From assembly GCF_027604915.1 (NCBI RefSeq), contig NZ_JAJAQC010000007.1, positions 124,001 to 188,000 of the forward strand: a stretch of DNA of 64,000 bases. Direction: 5' to 3'. The notes beneath the pieces were generated by a model that saw only the letters and a list, made by a program, of their open reading frames with translations, did no database searches and was not told the DNA's origin. The position numbers and the translations under genes are program-made. This document shows, in pieces, positions 1-8,591 of this stretch (position 1 is the stretch's first letter; every line of letters begins with the position of its first letter). The DNA comes from Streptomonospora mangrovi (GTDB taxonomy: Bacteria > Actinomycetota > Actinomycetes > Streptosporangiales > Streptosporangiaceae).

Positions 1-2
1 AC

Positions 3-1418
3 CACTACTCCCCCGAGGAGCCGGGGGTGCGCGTGGACCTGCTGGCGGCCGACCGCCACGGCGGGCACCTGGTGGTGCGACTGCGGCTGTCCCGCGACCC
101 GGCCGACGACGACCACGCGGTGCACCCCTTCGGCATGCTCCAGAACGAGTTCGGTGTCGGCAGCAGCCGGAGGTATCCCCGGGGCCGGGCATCGGGGGTC
201 GCGGTGCTCGACGCGGAGAACCGGGCGCTGCAACTCCCCTACCGCGTCGCCGCCGCCGAAAACCACGCCAACGACTGCCTGTGCAGCAACAACGACGAAC
301 TGGAGTCCTTCCTCGACCCGGGCGAGGAGATGACGTTCCACACCGTGCACCCGGTGTCGCCCGACGCCCAGACCACCACCGTCTTCACCGACGCCGCGCC
401 GCCCTTCGTGGACGTGCCCATCACCGACCGCGAGCCGAGCGCGCCGGAGGGCCAGACCCTGCGGATGCCCGAGGACGTGCCCGGGGCCGAGCCCGACACC
501 CTGGCCTGGGGCACGTCCGTGGAGGCGGCCGACGACAGCCAGGCCACCCGCACCGACGCCGAGTCCACCAGCATCGACCTGTCGGCCGACGTGCTGTTCG
601 CCACCGGCGAGTCGGAGCTGTCGGCCGAGGCGCGGGAGGTGCTGGAGCGCACGGCCGAGCAGATCGACGCGTCCGGCGCCGCCGAGGTCACCGTCGAGGG
701 CCACACCGACGACACCGGCGACGACTCCATCAACGACCCCCTCTCCGAGGAGCGGGCCGAGAACGTCACCTCGGCGCTGGAGGAGCTGGTCACCGGCGGC
801 GCCGCCTTCACCGCCGAGGGCTTCGGCTCCGACGAGCCCCTGTACAGCAACGACACCGAGGAGGGCCGGCGGCTCAACCGCCGTGTCACCATCACCTTCG
901 CCGGGCAGGCGGAGGCGGCCCCCGGCGGCGCGGCCCCGTCGCCGACCGCCTCCCCCACCGGCCAGGCCCGCCCCGCGCGGGAGTTCGAGCAGGAGCACAA
1001 CCTGCGCACCGAGATCGGCGACGCCGACATGGGCACGGCGCGGCTGCGGCTGCTGGACCTGCGCCGCCTCGACGGCGGCCTGGCCCTGCTCGTTTACGAG
1101 TTCACCGGGGTCGACTCCGCGTCCACGATCGACTTCCTGGACACCGCGCCGCTCAACGAGGACGGCGGGGTCTGGACCTCGGGGGTCACGCTCACCGACC
1201 CCGCGGCCGGCACCCGCCACCGGCCGCTGCTGCTGGAGCAGGAGGGCGCCGACCGCCCGGACCTGCTGTCCACACGGATCGTCAACCCGTTGAACAACCG
1301 GGAGGCCGGCGAGAGCGCGGTGCTTTTCACCGTGGTCCCGCTGCCGGAGACCGCGACCGCCGCCACGGTCCAGGCGGGTGAGTTCCCGCCGTTCGAGAAC
1401 GTCGCGGTCGCCGACTGA
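3..1418 (+). CDS. OmpA-family protein, 5' end cut by window
   Basis: The reading frame is open from the first bases (codon phase at position 3), so the start and any signal peptide lie upstream. The first ATG/GTG codon (GTG at 27) is internal. The middle (about 573-900) is an OmpA C-terminal peptidoglycan-binding domain, with the typical VTVEGHTDDTG segment and a closing GRRLNRRVTITF segment. On both sides lie similar beta-rich domains: the segment around 30-430 and that around 985-1415 each end in a T-V-x-P-(x)n-PPF-V/N pattern. A Pro/Ala/Thr linker joins the OmpA domain to the C-terminal copy. The protein is probably extracytoplasmic and wall-associated; the ligand of the flanking domains is unknown. 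Confidence 0.85.
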   Translation, partial: HYSPEEPGVRVDLLAADRHGGHLVVRLRLSRDPADDDHAVHPFGMLQNEFGVGSSRRYPRGRASGVAVLDAENRALQLPYRVAAAENHANDCLCSNNDELESFLDPGEEMTFHTVHPVSPDAQTTTVFTDAAPPFVDVPITDREPSAPEGQTLRMPEDVPGAEPDTLAWGTSVEAADDSQATRTDAESTSIDLSADVLFATGESELSAEAREVLERTAEQIDASGAAEVTVEGHTDDTGDDSINDPLSEERAENVTSALEELVTGGAAFTAEGFGSDEPLYSNDTEEGRRLNRRVTITFAGQAEAAPGGAAPSPTASPTGQARPAREFEQEHNLRTEIGDADMGTARLRLLDLRRLDGGLALLVYEFTGVDSASTIDFLDTAPLNEDGGVWTSGVTLTDPAAGTRHRPLLLEQEGADRPDLLSTRIVNPLNNREAGESAVLFTVVPLPETATAATVQAGEFPPFENVAVAD

Positions 1419-1436
1419 CACGTCGGCACCTCGGCA

Positions 1437-1472
1437 CCGGTCCGCCCGCCGCAACCGGGCGGGCCGGACCGG
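1437..1472. terminator. Hairpin between convergent genes
   Basis: An imperfect inverted repeat (CCGGTCCGCCCG against CGGGC...CCGGACCGG) lies just after the OmpA-family gene and before the 3' end of the minus-strand PPOX gene. Its position between convergent genes suggests a bidirectional terminator. There is no U tract, which is common in actinomycetes. Confidence 0.4.
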
Positions 1473-1631
1473 CGGCCGGGAATCGGGGGGCCGGTGGCCG
1501 GTTCCGGTAGGCCGGGCGGCCGCCGGGCTCGGGAGCCGGCCGCCGGGATCCGGACCCCGGACCCGGAAGCCGAGCGGCGGTCCGGCGCGGGGCGGTGCGG
1601 GACGGGCGCCGCCCCGCGCCGGGCCGCCTGC

Positions 1632-2063
1632 TCAGCGCAGGCTCTGGCCGTACACGCGCTCGACCGCCATCACCATGAGCACCCGGCGGTCGGACACCAT
1701 CACCGACCGGTACTCCGCCCAGTCCGGGTGCTCACCGGCGGCGCGCCGGTAGTAGTCCACCAGCGCCTCCACCTCGGGACCGCGCGGGTCGGTGCCCGGC
1801 CCGACCAGGGTCACCGTGCCCTCGGCCGTGGCCCACTGCCGGCCGTCGTCGGCGGTGACCTCCAGCGCGGCGCGCGGGTCGCGGCGCAGGTTGGCGGTCT
1901 TGGCCCGCCCTTCGGTCATCGACACGTAGAGGCGTTCGGCCTCCCGGTCGTAGTAGGGCTGGACGGGCGACAACTGGGGCCGCCCGTCCGCCTTGATCGT
2001 GGCGAGGACGCCGAGCCGGCTCTGCGCGAGCAGCGCGCGCGGGTCGAATGCAGTGCCTGTCAT
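1632..2063 (-). CDS. PPOX-class (F420- or flavin-dependent) oxidoreductase
   Basis: A 143-residue protein of the pyridoxamine-5'-phosphate-oxidase-like split-barrel fold. The N-terminal part, LGVLATIKADGRPQLSPVQPYY, followed by a strand with KTANLRRDPRAALEV, is typical of small actinobacterial PPOX proteins that bind F420 or a flavin. The ATG at 2063 was chosen because the fold begins right after it and a GGGGGA stretch lies upstream; the longer frame to 2132 adds only Arg-rich sequence. It is the last gene of a minus-strand pair, 124 bp after the NmrA-type gene. Cofactor and substrate cannot be told from sequence alone. Confidence 0.85.
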   Translation of the reverse strand: MTGTAFDPRALLAQSRLGVLATIKADGRPQLSPVQPYYDREAERLYVSMTEGRAKTANLRRDPRAALEVTADDGRQWATAEGTVTLVGPGTDPRGPEVEALVDYYRRAAGEHPDWAEYRSVMVSDRRVLMVMAVERVYGQSLR

Positions 2064-2187
2064 GCCCGTCACAATCCCCCGCGGCCCCCGCCTATTCCAC
2101 TCCCCCGCCGCCTCCTGCCGGACGTCCCGCACCGGACCCGCCGGCGCGCCGGCCCGGCACCCGCGCGTTCGCGGCGGACCGGGCCGG

Positions 2188-3009
2188 TCAGCCGCCGAAG
2201 TGGGCGGCGTGCTCGCGCACCCACTGGGCGAAGGTGCGGGCGGGCCGGCCCGTGATCTCCTCCACCGTGGGCAGCACCGTGCGGCCGGCCGCCGGCGGGT
2301 CGGTCCGCATCGTCAGGAAGAACGCGATGTCGTCGTCGCCGAACCCCTGCGCGCGCCACTGCGCCACGACCTCGTCGCGGCTGAGTTCGACGTAGCGCAC
2401 CTCGCGCCCCAGCACCTCGCCGATGATGCGCGCCTTGTCCGGCGGAGTCAGCACCTCGGGGCCGGTCAGCCAGTACTCCCGGCCGCCGTGGCCCTCGCTG
2501 GTGAGGGCCACGGCCGCCACCGCGGCGATGTCGGCGTCGTGCACCAGCGCGCTCTTGGCGGACGCGAACCCTTCGCGTACCACGCCTTCGTCTCGCACGG
2601 ATCCGGCGAACTCCAGGGTGTTGGACATGAACTCCACCGGCATCAGCAGGGTCCGGTCCAGTCCGCTGTCCTCGACGGCCCGGTCGAGGTCGGTGGGCTC
2701 CACGTCGCCCTTGAGGACGGTGACCCTGCGGACCCCGGCCGCAGCGGCGAGGTCCATGAGCTGCGGCCCGGTGGTGAGCGGCGCGTAGTCTCCGCCGAAG
2801 CTGATCAGGTGCACCGCCGTGACGCCGTCGAACGCGCCCGCCAGCCCGGCGGGCTCGGTCAGGCTGCCGGCGACGACCTCGGCCCCGGCCGGGAGGCCGG
2901 CCCGGCGGGGATCGCGGGTGAGCGCGCGGACGCGGTGGCCGTCGGCGAGCAGCCGCTCGACCAGCGGCCGCCCGACGTTGCCGGTGGCACCGGTCACGAG
3001 AATGGTCAT
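2188..3009 (-). CDS. NmrA-like NAD(P)-binding protein (atypical SDR)
   Basis: A 273-residue Rossmann protein that opens with TILVTGATGNVGRPLVERLL, the TGATGxxG dinucleotide motif of the NmrA/isoflavone-reductase group of extended SDRs. The catalytic Tyr-x3-Lys of classical SDRs is not evident, so it may act as a redox sensor or an NAD(P)H-dependent reductase. The ATG at 3009 has a good AAAGGAG Shine-Dalgarno eight bases upstream; the frame continues to 3102 without family-like sequence. It is transcribed toward the PPOX gene. Confidence 0.88.
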   Translation of the reverse strand: MTILVTGATGNVGRPLVERLLADGHRVRALTRDPRRAGLPAGAEVVAGSLTEPAGLAGAFDGVTAVHLISFGGDYAPLTTGPQLMDLAAAAGVRRVTVLKGDVEPTDLDRAVEDSGLDRTLLMPVEFMSNTLEFAGSVRDEGVVREGFASAKSALVHDADIAAVAAVALTSEGHGGREYWLTGPEVLTPPDKARIIGEVLGREVRYVELSRDEVVAQWRAQGFGDDDIAFFLTMRTDPPAAGRTVLPTVEEITGRPARTFAQWVREHAAHFGG

Positions 3010-3527
3010 GGTGACTCCTTTCCGTCGGCCGCCGAACCTAACGGTGGTGGCGGCCACCCACTGTCCGCCACCGCCCCGTCCCGGACCACGGCGCCCCGCC
3101 ACCCTCCCCCTCCCGGGCGTGGAATACCCGGCCCGGGCGGGTGGTTGACAGGGGTGCGGGTCGATGCGGTCAGTGTCCCCCGGGCCTCACCTATCGCCTT
3201 CGCGGAATACCGCGTCCGGCCTCCGCCTCGGCGGATCCGGACGGCCTCGGAGCCGCGTTGTGCCACTCGCCGAGAGGCGACCGCCGCATCGCGCCCGCAC
3301 CGCGTCACGGCCCCGGTGGATTTGTCCCGCCGGGGCCGTTTCGCGTGTTCGCGGGCGGCGGGCGCGCTCAGGCGCGCGGTGCCCGGCGCGAGCGGGCCGC
3401 GGCGGCGGGGCCGCCGGCCGCAGCCGGCGCCGAAAGGCCGGGTCGGTGCGGGGCGCGGGGCGCGAGGGGCGCTTCCATACCCGCCAGCATGCCCGCAGGG
3501 CGGGCGGCGCCGGCAGAGTACGCGTAC
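3010..3527. other. Gene-free 518 bp with a strong hairpin
   Basis: No convincing coding frame: the open frames here are Arg/Pro/Gly-rich shadows. It should hold the promoter of the NmrA-type gene at its left end (minus strand). A perfect 10-bp inverted repeat, ACGGCCCCGG at 3307-3316 and CCGGGGCCGT at 3330-3339, is followed by TTTCG on the plus strand and may be a terminator, although no plus-strand gene precedes it. Confidence 0.5.
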
Positions 3528-4793
3528 TCACGCGGGCACGTGCGGCCGCCGGCCCGGCCCGGGTGCGGCGAGGTCGGGGTGGGCGAAGTCCGTGTCCTTC
3601 ATCCGGGCCGCCTTGCCCCTGGTGCGCCACCAGCGGAGCAACGGGGCCGTGGCCGGCAGCAGGCTCAGGCGCAGCACCACACGCCGCAGTCCCAACTCGA
3701 AGCGGCCGGCCGGCACGAAGAACGCGCGCATCTGCGCCCCGTTGCCCTGGAGGTAGGCGATGTGAGGGCGCAGCCGCCGCTCCCACGCCGCCAGTGCCTC
3801 GGGCACCTCTCCGCCGTGGTGCTCCAGCACGGTGCCCAGCAGGTCGGCGCCGGCCATCCCGGTGGAGGCGCCCATCCCCGCGTAGAGCGTCACGCACCAG
3901 GCGGCGTCGCCGACGAGCACCACCCGGCCCCGGTGCCAGCGGTCCATGCGCACCTGCTCCACGGAATCGAACAGCACGTCGGGGGCCGACTCCAGCGCCT
4001 CCAGCGCCGCTCCCAGCACCGGGCCGGGCGGCTGGGGGCCGAACGCCTCGCGCACCCGCTCAGGGATCGGCCGGGTGAACTCCGCGTCCACGTCGGCGGT
4101 GCGGTAGCTCAGCAGCACGGTCGGCGGGCCGTCCGCGAACGGGAAGACCCACATGGACCGCGCGGACTCCGCCATGATGACCGAGTCCGTTTCGGAGAAG
4201 CCCGGCAGCGCGCCGGGCAACTGGAAGGCCACCGCCATGTGGTTCAGCCGGTGCAGGTGGTCCTCGTGCGGGCCGAACACCAGCCGCCGCACCGTGGAGC
4301 GCAGCCCGTCGGCGCCGACGACCAGGTCGAAGCGCTCGGTTACCGAGGTCTGGCCGGCGGTGTCGGCCAGGGTGACGTCCACCCCGCGCGCGTCCTGGAC
4401 GATGCGGGTCGGCACGGTGGAGTAGCGGACCTCGACGTCGGCGGGCAGCGCGGCGAACCCGGCGGCCTCCACGTCGCCGCGCGTCATCAGCCACGGCCGG
4501 CCCGGGAAGTCCTTGAACCCCAGGCCGGGCCGGCTGCGGCCGGACCGGTCGATGTCGTGGCTGGCGCCGTCGGGGCCCCGGTCGGTGAGGTGGTCCAGGA
4601 CGCCCAGCCGTTTGGCGGCGGCGCGGCCCGCGCCGAACAGCGCGACGAAGTACCCGCCGGTCCTGCGGCCCGCCGCACGTTCGACCACGACCGGGGTCCA
4701 GCCGATCTGCCGCAGCCGCAGCGCCGCGGCGATCCCGCTGACGCCCAGCCCGACGACCAGGGCGCGGCCGCCGCCGGTGGTGCTCTGCTCCAT
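3528..4793 (-). CDS. FAD-dependent aromatic-type monooxygenase
   Basis: A 421-residue flavoprotein of the PHBH/UbiH class A monooxygenase family. It starts with a dinucleotide-binding fold (ALVVGLGVSGIAAALRLRQIG). The middle has VVGADGLRSTVRR, the family DG motif, and near the C-terminus is VVLVGDAAWCVTLYAGMGASTGMAGADLL, the GD motif that contacts FAD ribose. Such enzymes hydroxylate aromatic or polyketide substrates with NAD(P)H and O2. The start ATG at 4793 follows GAGAGG. It lies 56 bp downstream of the NDH-2-like gene on the same strand, so the two probably form an operon. The first motif is GxGxSG rather than GxGxxG-GL, a minor departure. Confidence 0.9.
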   Translation of the reverse strand: MEQSTTGGGRALVVGLGVSGIAAALRLRQIGWTPVVVERAAGRRTGGYFVALFGAGRAAAKRLGVLDHLTDRGPDGASHDIDRSGRSRPGLGFKDFPGRPWLMTRGDVEAAGFAALPADVEVRYSTVPTRIVQDARGVDVTLADTAGQTSVTERFDLVVGADGLRSTVRRLVFGPHEDHLHRLNHMAVAFQLPGALPGFSETDSVIMAESARSMWVFPFADGPPTVLLSYRTADVDAEFTRPIPERVREAFGPQPPGPVLGAALEALESAPDVLFDSVEQVRMDRWHRGRVVLVGDAAWCVTLYAGMGASTGMAGADLLGTVLEHHGGEVPEALAAWERRLRPHIAYLQGNGAQMRAFFVPAGRFELGLRRVVLRLSLLPATAPLLRWWRTRGKAARMKDTDFAHPDLAAPGPGRRPHVPA

Positions 4794-4849
4794 CAAGGTG
4801 CCTCTCCTCGCAGGTGTGACGGCGTTGCCGGACTCGTGCGGCCCACCGC

Positions 4850-6031
4850 TCAGCGGGCCGGCGCGGTGCGGTCGCGGGCCTGGAGCCGTTCGCGGCGGCT
4901 GCCGTCGGCGACCCAGGTCAGCGAGCCGGGCTTGCGCGCCTCGTGCGCCAGGTGCTTGAGGGTGGAGCGGCAGACGACCTCCTTGACCCGGGCGCCGAGG
5001 CGGCCGGAGATGTAGCGGCCGGTGGCGGTGTCGTCCCGGTCGGCGAACTGGAAGATCCCCGCGCCCCGCCCCAGGCTGATGCACTGGCCGAAGAACCCCA
5101 GGTTGACGGGTTCGGGCGGCTGCCCCGCGATGCGGCGCAGCACCGTGTCGGCGGCGTGGGCGCCCAGCCGGGTGGCCGACTGGCAGCTCATCCGGAACGG
5201 CAGGTCCGAGGGCGCGGCCGCGTCCCCGGCCGCGACGATGCGGGGGTCGTCCACGCTGGTCAGGGTCTCGTCGGTGAGCAGCCGGCCCAGGGTGTCGGTG
5301 CGCAGCCCGCTCCGCGCGGCCAGGTCGGGCACGCCGAACCCGGCGGTCCACACGGTGACCCGGCTGGGCAGCTCGCGGCCGTCGGCCAGCCGCACGGTGT
5401 CGGCGGTGACGGCCGCCACCGCCGCGCCGGGGCCCTCCAGCACGCGCACGCCGAGCCGGTCCAGGCGCCGGGCGACCGAGCGGCGCCCCTTGGGGTGCAG
5501 GTAGGGACCGAGGACCCCGCCGCAGGCGAGGACGACGCGGCGGCCCTGCTCGGCCAGTTCGGCGGCGGTCTCGATGCCGGTCGGGCCGGCTCCCACGACC
5601 GTGACCTCGGCCGCGGCGGGCGCGGCGGCCAGGGCGTCCTTGAGCCGCCGCGCGTCCTCCAGGGTGGCGACGGGGTGGGCGAACTCGGTCGCCCCGGGCA
5701 CGTCGGCCCGCCCGCCGCCGCTGCCCGCCGCGTAGACGAGGTGGTCGTAGCCCAGGGTGCCGCCGCCGGCCAGCGCCACGGTGCGCTCACCGGCGCCGAT
5801 GCGCACGGCGGAGTCCACGACCAGCCGCACGCGCGGGGCCAGGACGTCGCGGTAGTCGGCGACCGCGCCGTGGGTGCCGCCCGCCAACTGGTGCAGGCGG
5901 ATGCGCTCCACGAAGACCGGGCGCGGGTTGACCAGGGTCACGGCCACGTCGCCGCGCCGGGTGAGCCGGTTGGCCGCCAGGACGCCGGCGTAGCCGCCGC
6001 CGATCACGACGACCTCGGTGCTGTCTGCCAT
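4850..6031 (-). CDS. NDH-2-like FAD/NAD(P)-dependent oxidoreductase
   Basis: A 393-residue two-dinucleotide-fold reductase. An N-terminal FAD site (VVVIGGGYAGVLAANRLTRRG), a second NAD(P) site near residue 155 (VTVVGAGPTGIETAAELAEQ) and a late FAD motif (RIVAAGDAAA) match the type II NADH dehydrogenase/AIF-like family. No transmembrane tail is evident, so electron transfer to quinone is uncertain. The ATG at 6031 is preceded by GGAGGCACC. It sits between the TetR gene (125 bp upstream) and the monooxygenase, all on the minus strand. It may supply or consume reducing power with the monooxygenase, which is inference from adjacency only. Confidence 0.88.
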   Translation of the reverse strand: MADSTEVVVIGGGYAGVLAANRLTRRGDVAVTLVNPRPVFVERIRLHQLAGGTHGAVADYRDVLAPRVRLVVDSAVRIGAGERTVALAGGGTLGYDHLVYAAGSGGGRADVPGATEFAHPVATLEDARRLKDALAAAPAAAEVTVVGAGPTGIETAAELAEQGRRVVLACGGVLGPYLHPKGRRSVARRLDRLGVRVLEGPGAAVAAVTADTVRLADGRELPSRVTVWTAGFGVPDLAARSGLRTDTLGRLLTDETLTSVDDPRIVAAGDAAAPSDLPFRMSCQSATRLGAHAADTVLRRIAGQPPEPVNLGFFGQCISLGRGAGIFQFADRDDTATGRYISGRLGARVKEVVCRSTLKHLAHEARKPGSLTWVADGSRRERLQARDRTAPAR

Positions 6032-6155
6032 GGTGCCTCCTCCACTGCGGGGTTCCGCCCACAAGACACCGGCCCGGCGCCGCCTGTGACACCGCGTGGC
6101 ACACGTCACCCCCGGGGGGCGGGCGCCCGGCGGGGCGGCCCCGGACCCGGTGCGC

Positions 6156-6893
6156 TCACCCTCCGGGGCGGCCGGCCGCCGGGTCCGGGGCGTCCGCGCC
6201 CAGGCGGGCGGCGATGTCGCGCAGGCACTCCTCGAAGACGGGCTCCATGTCGGTGTAGGCGAAGTCGAGTTGGTGGAGGACTTCCATGCACAGCAGCCCG
6301 TAGAGCCGGGTCCAGCAGGTCAGGAAGACGTGGGCCGCCTCGGGCGGCAGCCGGCCGCCAATGGACGCGGAGTAGGCGGCGAGCTGGTCGCGCAGGGAGG
6401 CGTCCAGCGCGGCGGGGTCGGGCACGGGGAACGGCCGGGTGCGCCACAGTTCGGCCACGGGGTCGAGCAGGATCTCCTCGAAGCGCCGGCCGGCCAGGCG
6501 CCGCTCCGCGTCGTCGCGCCGGGCGGCGGGGGCGACGGGACTGGCGAAGATCCAGCCGAACTCCGCGCGGTGGGCGACGGCCCAGGCGCGCATGGCGCGG
6601 CAGGCGGCGGCCAGGCGCTCGACGGGGGGCGCGCCGGGGCGGGCGTCGCGGGCGCGCTCCATCTCGGCGGCCAGCTCGCCGAAGAAGCCGGCGGTCACCG
6701 CCCCCACCAGCTCGTCGTGGCCGGCGTGGTAGTGGTACAGCGCCGGGCCGCTCATGCCGACCTCCCGGGCCACCGCGTTGACGGTGACGGCGGCCGGCCC
6801 CTGCTCCACGAGCAGGCGGCGCGCCGCCGCGTGGATCTCCGCCAGGGCGGCCTCGCGCATCCTGCGCCGCCGGTCGGTGGTGCGTGCGGGCAT
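6156..6893 (-). CDS. TetR-family regulator with WHG-type C-terminal domain
   Basis: A 245-residue repressor-like protein. The N-terminal helix-turn-helix is clear (MREAALAEIHAAARRLLVEQG, then VAREVGMSGPALYHYHAGHDEL). The ligand-binding half has WAVAHRAEFGWIFASPV, typical of the TetR_C_13/WHG group. It is divergent from the small membrane genes at 6997 and 7236 and upstream of the two flavoenzyme genes, so it may control both directions. GAGAGGG precedes the ATG at 6893. The divergent promoter region contains an inverted repeat suited to TetR binding. Confidence 0.9.
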   Translation of the reverse strand: MPARTTDRRRRMREAALAEIHAAARRLLVEQGPAAVTVNAVAREVGMSGPALYHYHAGHDELVGAVTAGFFGELAAEMERARDARPGAPPVERLAAACRAMRAWAVAHRAEFGWIFASPVAPAARRDDAERRLAGRRFEEILLDPVAELWRTRPFPVPDPAALDASLRDQLAAYSASIGGRLPPEAAHVFLTCWTRLYGLLCMEVLHQLDFAYTDMEPVFEECLRDIAARLGADAPDPAAGRPGG

Positions 6894-6923
6894 GGGCGTC
6901 CCTCTCCCCGTTCCTCGGTGCCG

Positions 6924-6962
6924 TTGACATCCTAGGGGACCTATGTTTATTTAATGGTCCTA
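6924..6962 (+). promoter_or_regulatory. Promoter with overlapping inverted repeat (TetR operator candidate)
   Basis: A consensus TTGACA lies at 6924-6929 on the plus strand, followed about 17-20 bp later by an AT-rich stretch (TTTATTTAAT) able to serve as -10. An imperfect inverted repeat (TAGGGGACC at 6933-6941 and GGTCCTA at 6956-6962) straddles the spacer and -10. It sits between tetR and the divergent membrane genes, so TetR binding would block the plus-strand promoter. Confidence 0.5.
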
Positions 6963-6996
6963 AGAGAACTTACGACCTCTAGACAAGTGAGGGACG

Positions 6997-7125
6997 ATGG
7001 AACCGAACTGGTGGATGCTGCCCGTCGCGCTGTGGACGGCGACCGCGGTGTGGTGGGGGCTCTCCCGCCTCGCCCACGACCGGCGCAACCGGGTGCCCGC
7101 GGCCGACCGGCGGCCGGCGGCCTGA
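6997..7125 (+). CDS. 42-residue single-span membrane protein
   Basis: A short ATG frame (MEPNWWMLPVALWTATAVWW...) with GAGGG seven bases upstream. It encodes one hydrophobic, Trp-rich helix (residues 8-23) followed by a basic tail (HDRRNRVPAADRR), giving an N-out/C-in single-span pattern. It is the first gene after the promoter divergent from tetR and lies 110 bp before a second membrane gene, with which it is probably cotranscribed. Function unknown. Its small size keeps the call tentative, but the ribosome site, codon bias and topology support it. Confidence 0.6.
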   Translation: MEPNWWMLPVALWTATAVWWGLSRLAHDRRNRVPAADRRPAA

Positions 7126-7235
7126 GCGCGGGCGCCGGGCGGCGGGGCCGGGCGGTGTCCGTCCCGCCCCGCCGCCCGGCCCGCCGTCCCACCCCCGACC
7201 CCCGGCGGCCCGCCGCCGGTGCGAAAGGCCACGCC

Positions 7236-7703
7236 ATGACCCTCGCCCGCGTCCTCGTCATCGCCGTCGCGGCGGTCACCACCGCCGGGGCGGTGCTCGC
7301 CGACCTCGTCGTCCCCGAACTCGCGGCCCAGCACGCGTTCAACCCCCGCTGGCCGCCGCACGCCAAGTTCCACGACGCCCAGTACATGGTGATGACCGTG
7401 CTCCTGGGCCTGTTCGGCCTGGTCCTGGCGCTGCGCCGGGAACCGGGCGGGCGGGACCGGCTGCTGGGCGCCGCGGCCGTCCTGGCGGTGCCCTGGGCCG
7501 CCATGCTCGCCGCCCCGCTCTTCCCGGGGACCGCCACCTACGACCCGGAGTTCGCCGACCGCACGGTGTTCGTCCTGGGGCTGCACGGCCAGATCTTCTT
7601 GGCCCTGGTCCTGCTCACGGCCCTGCTCGCCGCGGTGGCGCTGGCCCTCGGCGCGCTCCCGTGCCACCGGGGCCGGTCCGCGCCGGACCTCAGGGCGCGG
7701 TGA
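7236..7703 (+). CDS. Uncharacterised four-helix membrane protein
   Basis: A 155-residue protein with about four hydrophobic helices (residues 4-22, 48-64, 76-92, 116-140). A conserved-looking loop after the first helix reads HAFNPRWPPHAKFHDAQYMVM, with His and Tyr residues that could be functional. I could not place it firmly in a named family. The ATG at 7236 follows GAAAGG. Its last 14 bp overlap the 3' end of the minus-strand aminotransferase gene. It is probably controlled by the divergent TetR. Confidence 0.75.
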   Translation: MTLARVLVIAVAAVTTAGAVLADLVVPELAAQHAFNPRWPPHAKFHDAQYMVMTVLLGLFGLVLALRREPGGRDRLLGAAAVLAVPWAAMLAAPLFPGTATYDPEFADRTVFVLGLHGQIFLALVLLTALLAAVALALGALPCHRGRSAPDLRAR

Positions 7704-8487
7704 GGGGTTCGGCCGCGTAGGCGCGGTGCAGCAGGTCCACGAAGTCCGGGGCCTCGGGGAGGGCGGCGGGGCCGATGCGGTGGACCGGCACGCCGGGCGT
7801 CCAGGAGTTCATGACCACGGCTCCGGCCAGGTCCGGCACGTCGGCGGGGGTGACCTCCTTGTCGACCTGGGGTACCCCCAGGCGGTCCAGTTGGCGGCGG
7901 AGGATGTTCATCGTCGTGCCGGGCAGCACCTCGGCCACCGGCCACACCACCGACGCGCCGTCCCAGAAGGCGAGGTTCCAGATCGTCGCCTCGCTGAGCC
8001 GCCCTTGGCGGTCCACGAACGCGGCGTCGTCGAAGCCCTCGGCCACGGCCCGGCGCAGGTGGTGGGTCTTGGCGGCCTCGCCGACCTGCTTGACGCGGGG
8101 CAGCCACCGCTCGTGCGCCGCGACGGCCAGCGCCAGGGGCCCGGCGGGGCCGGAGGAGGGCGGGCCGGTGCGCACCAGCAGCTCGGGCTCGGCGTCGGCG
8201 GCGGTGAACTCGCCCGCCGGTGAGTACACCGTCGCCGTCAGCGAGGCGTCGGCCGGCCCCTCGGCCAGCGCCGCCCGCAGGGCCGCGCGCACTCGCTCGT
8301 CGGGCAGCGCCCGGCCGAACAGCTCCACCGAGGCGCCGCGCAGCCGGTCCAGGTGCAGGTCCAGGCCGCGCACCCGGCCGCCGCGCACCTGGGCGGCGGT
8401 GAAGTGGGCGTAGCCGGCGAAGGCCAGCGGGGCGAGGTCGGCGGCGGTCGCGGGGCGCTCGCCGCGGTGCACAGCGAAGAAGGTCAT
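7690..8487 (-). CDS. Class IV PLP aminotransferase / ADC-lyase-like
   Basis: A 265-residue fold-type IV PLP enzyme (branched-chain aminotransferase, D-amino acid aminotransferase, 4-amino-4-deoxychorismate lyase family). The family signature is visible at residues 164-171 (LSEATIWN), and Lys140 in VGEAAKTHHLRRAV is the likely Schiff-base lysine, matching the K-S/T-x-N/H pattern of D-amino acid aminotransferase. The N-terminal region is short, as in ADC lyases. Substrate is not predictable. It has its own upstream promoter of MerR type (8592-8623) with a leader of about 100 nt. Convergent overlap with the preceding plus-strand gene. Confidence 0.88.
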   Translation of the reverse strand: MTFFAVHRGERPATAADLAPLAFAGYAHFTAAQVRGGRVRGLDLHLDRLRGASVELFGRALPDERVRAALRAALAEGPADASLTATVYSPAGEFTAADAEPELLVRTGPPSSGPAGPLALAVAAHERWLPRVKQVGEAAKTHHLRRAVAEGFDDAAFVDRQGRLSEATIWNLAFWDGASVVWPVAEVLPGTTMNILRRQLDRLGVPQVDKEVTPADVPDLAGAVVMNSWTPGVPVHRIGPAALPEAPDFVDLLHRAYAAEPLTAP

Positions 8488-8591
8488 GGCGTGCTCCTGT
8501 GTGAGCGGTGTGAGCGGACGACCGGCACCCCGCCGGGGGCGGTCGCGGCCGACCCCGGCCGGACGTGCGCGGACGTCCCTTTCCGCTGGTG

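Noticed and set aside
3141-5015. 624-aa plus-strand frame over the monooxygenase
   Set aside because: No motif and shadow-like composition; the minus-strand FAD monooxygenase is clear.
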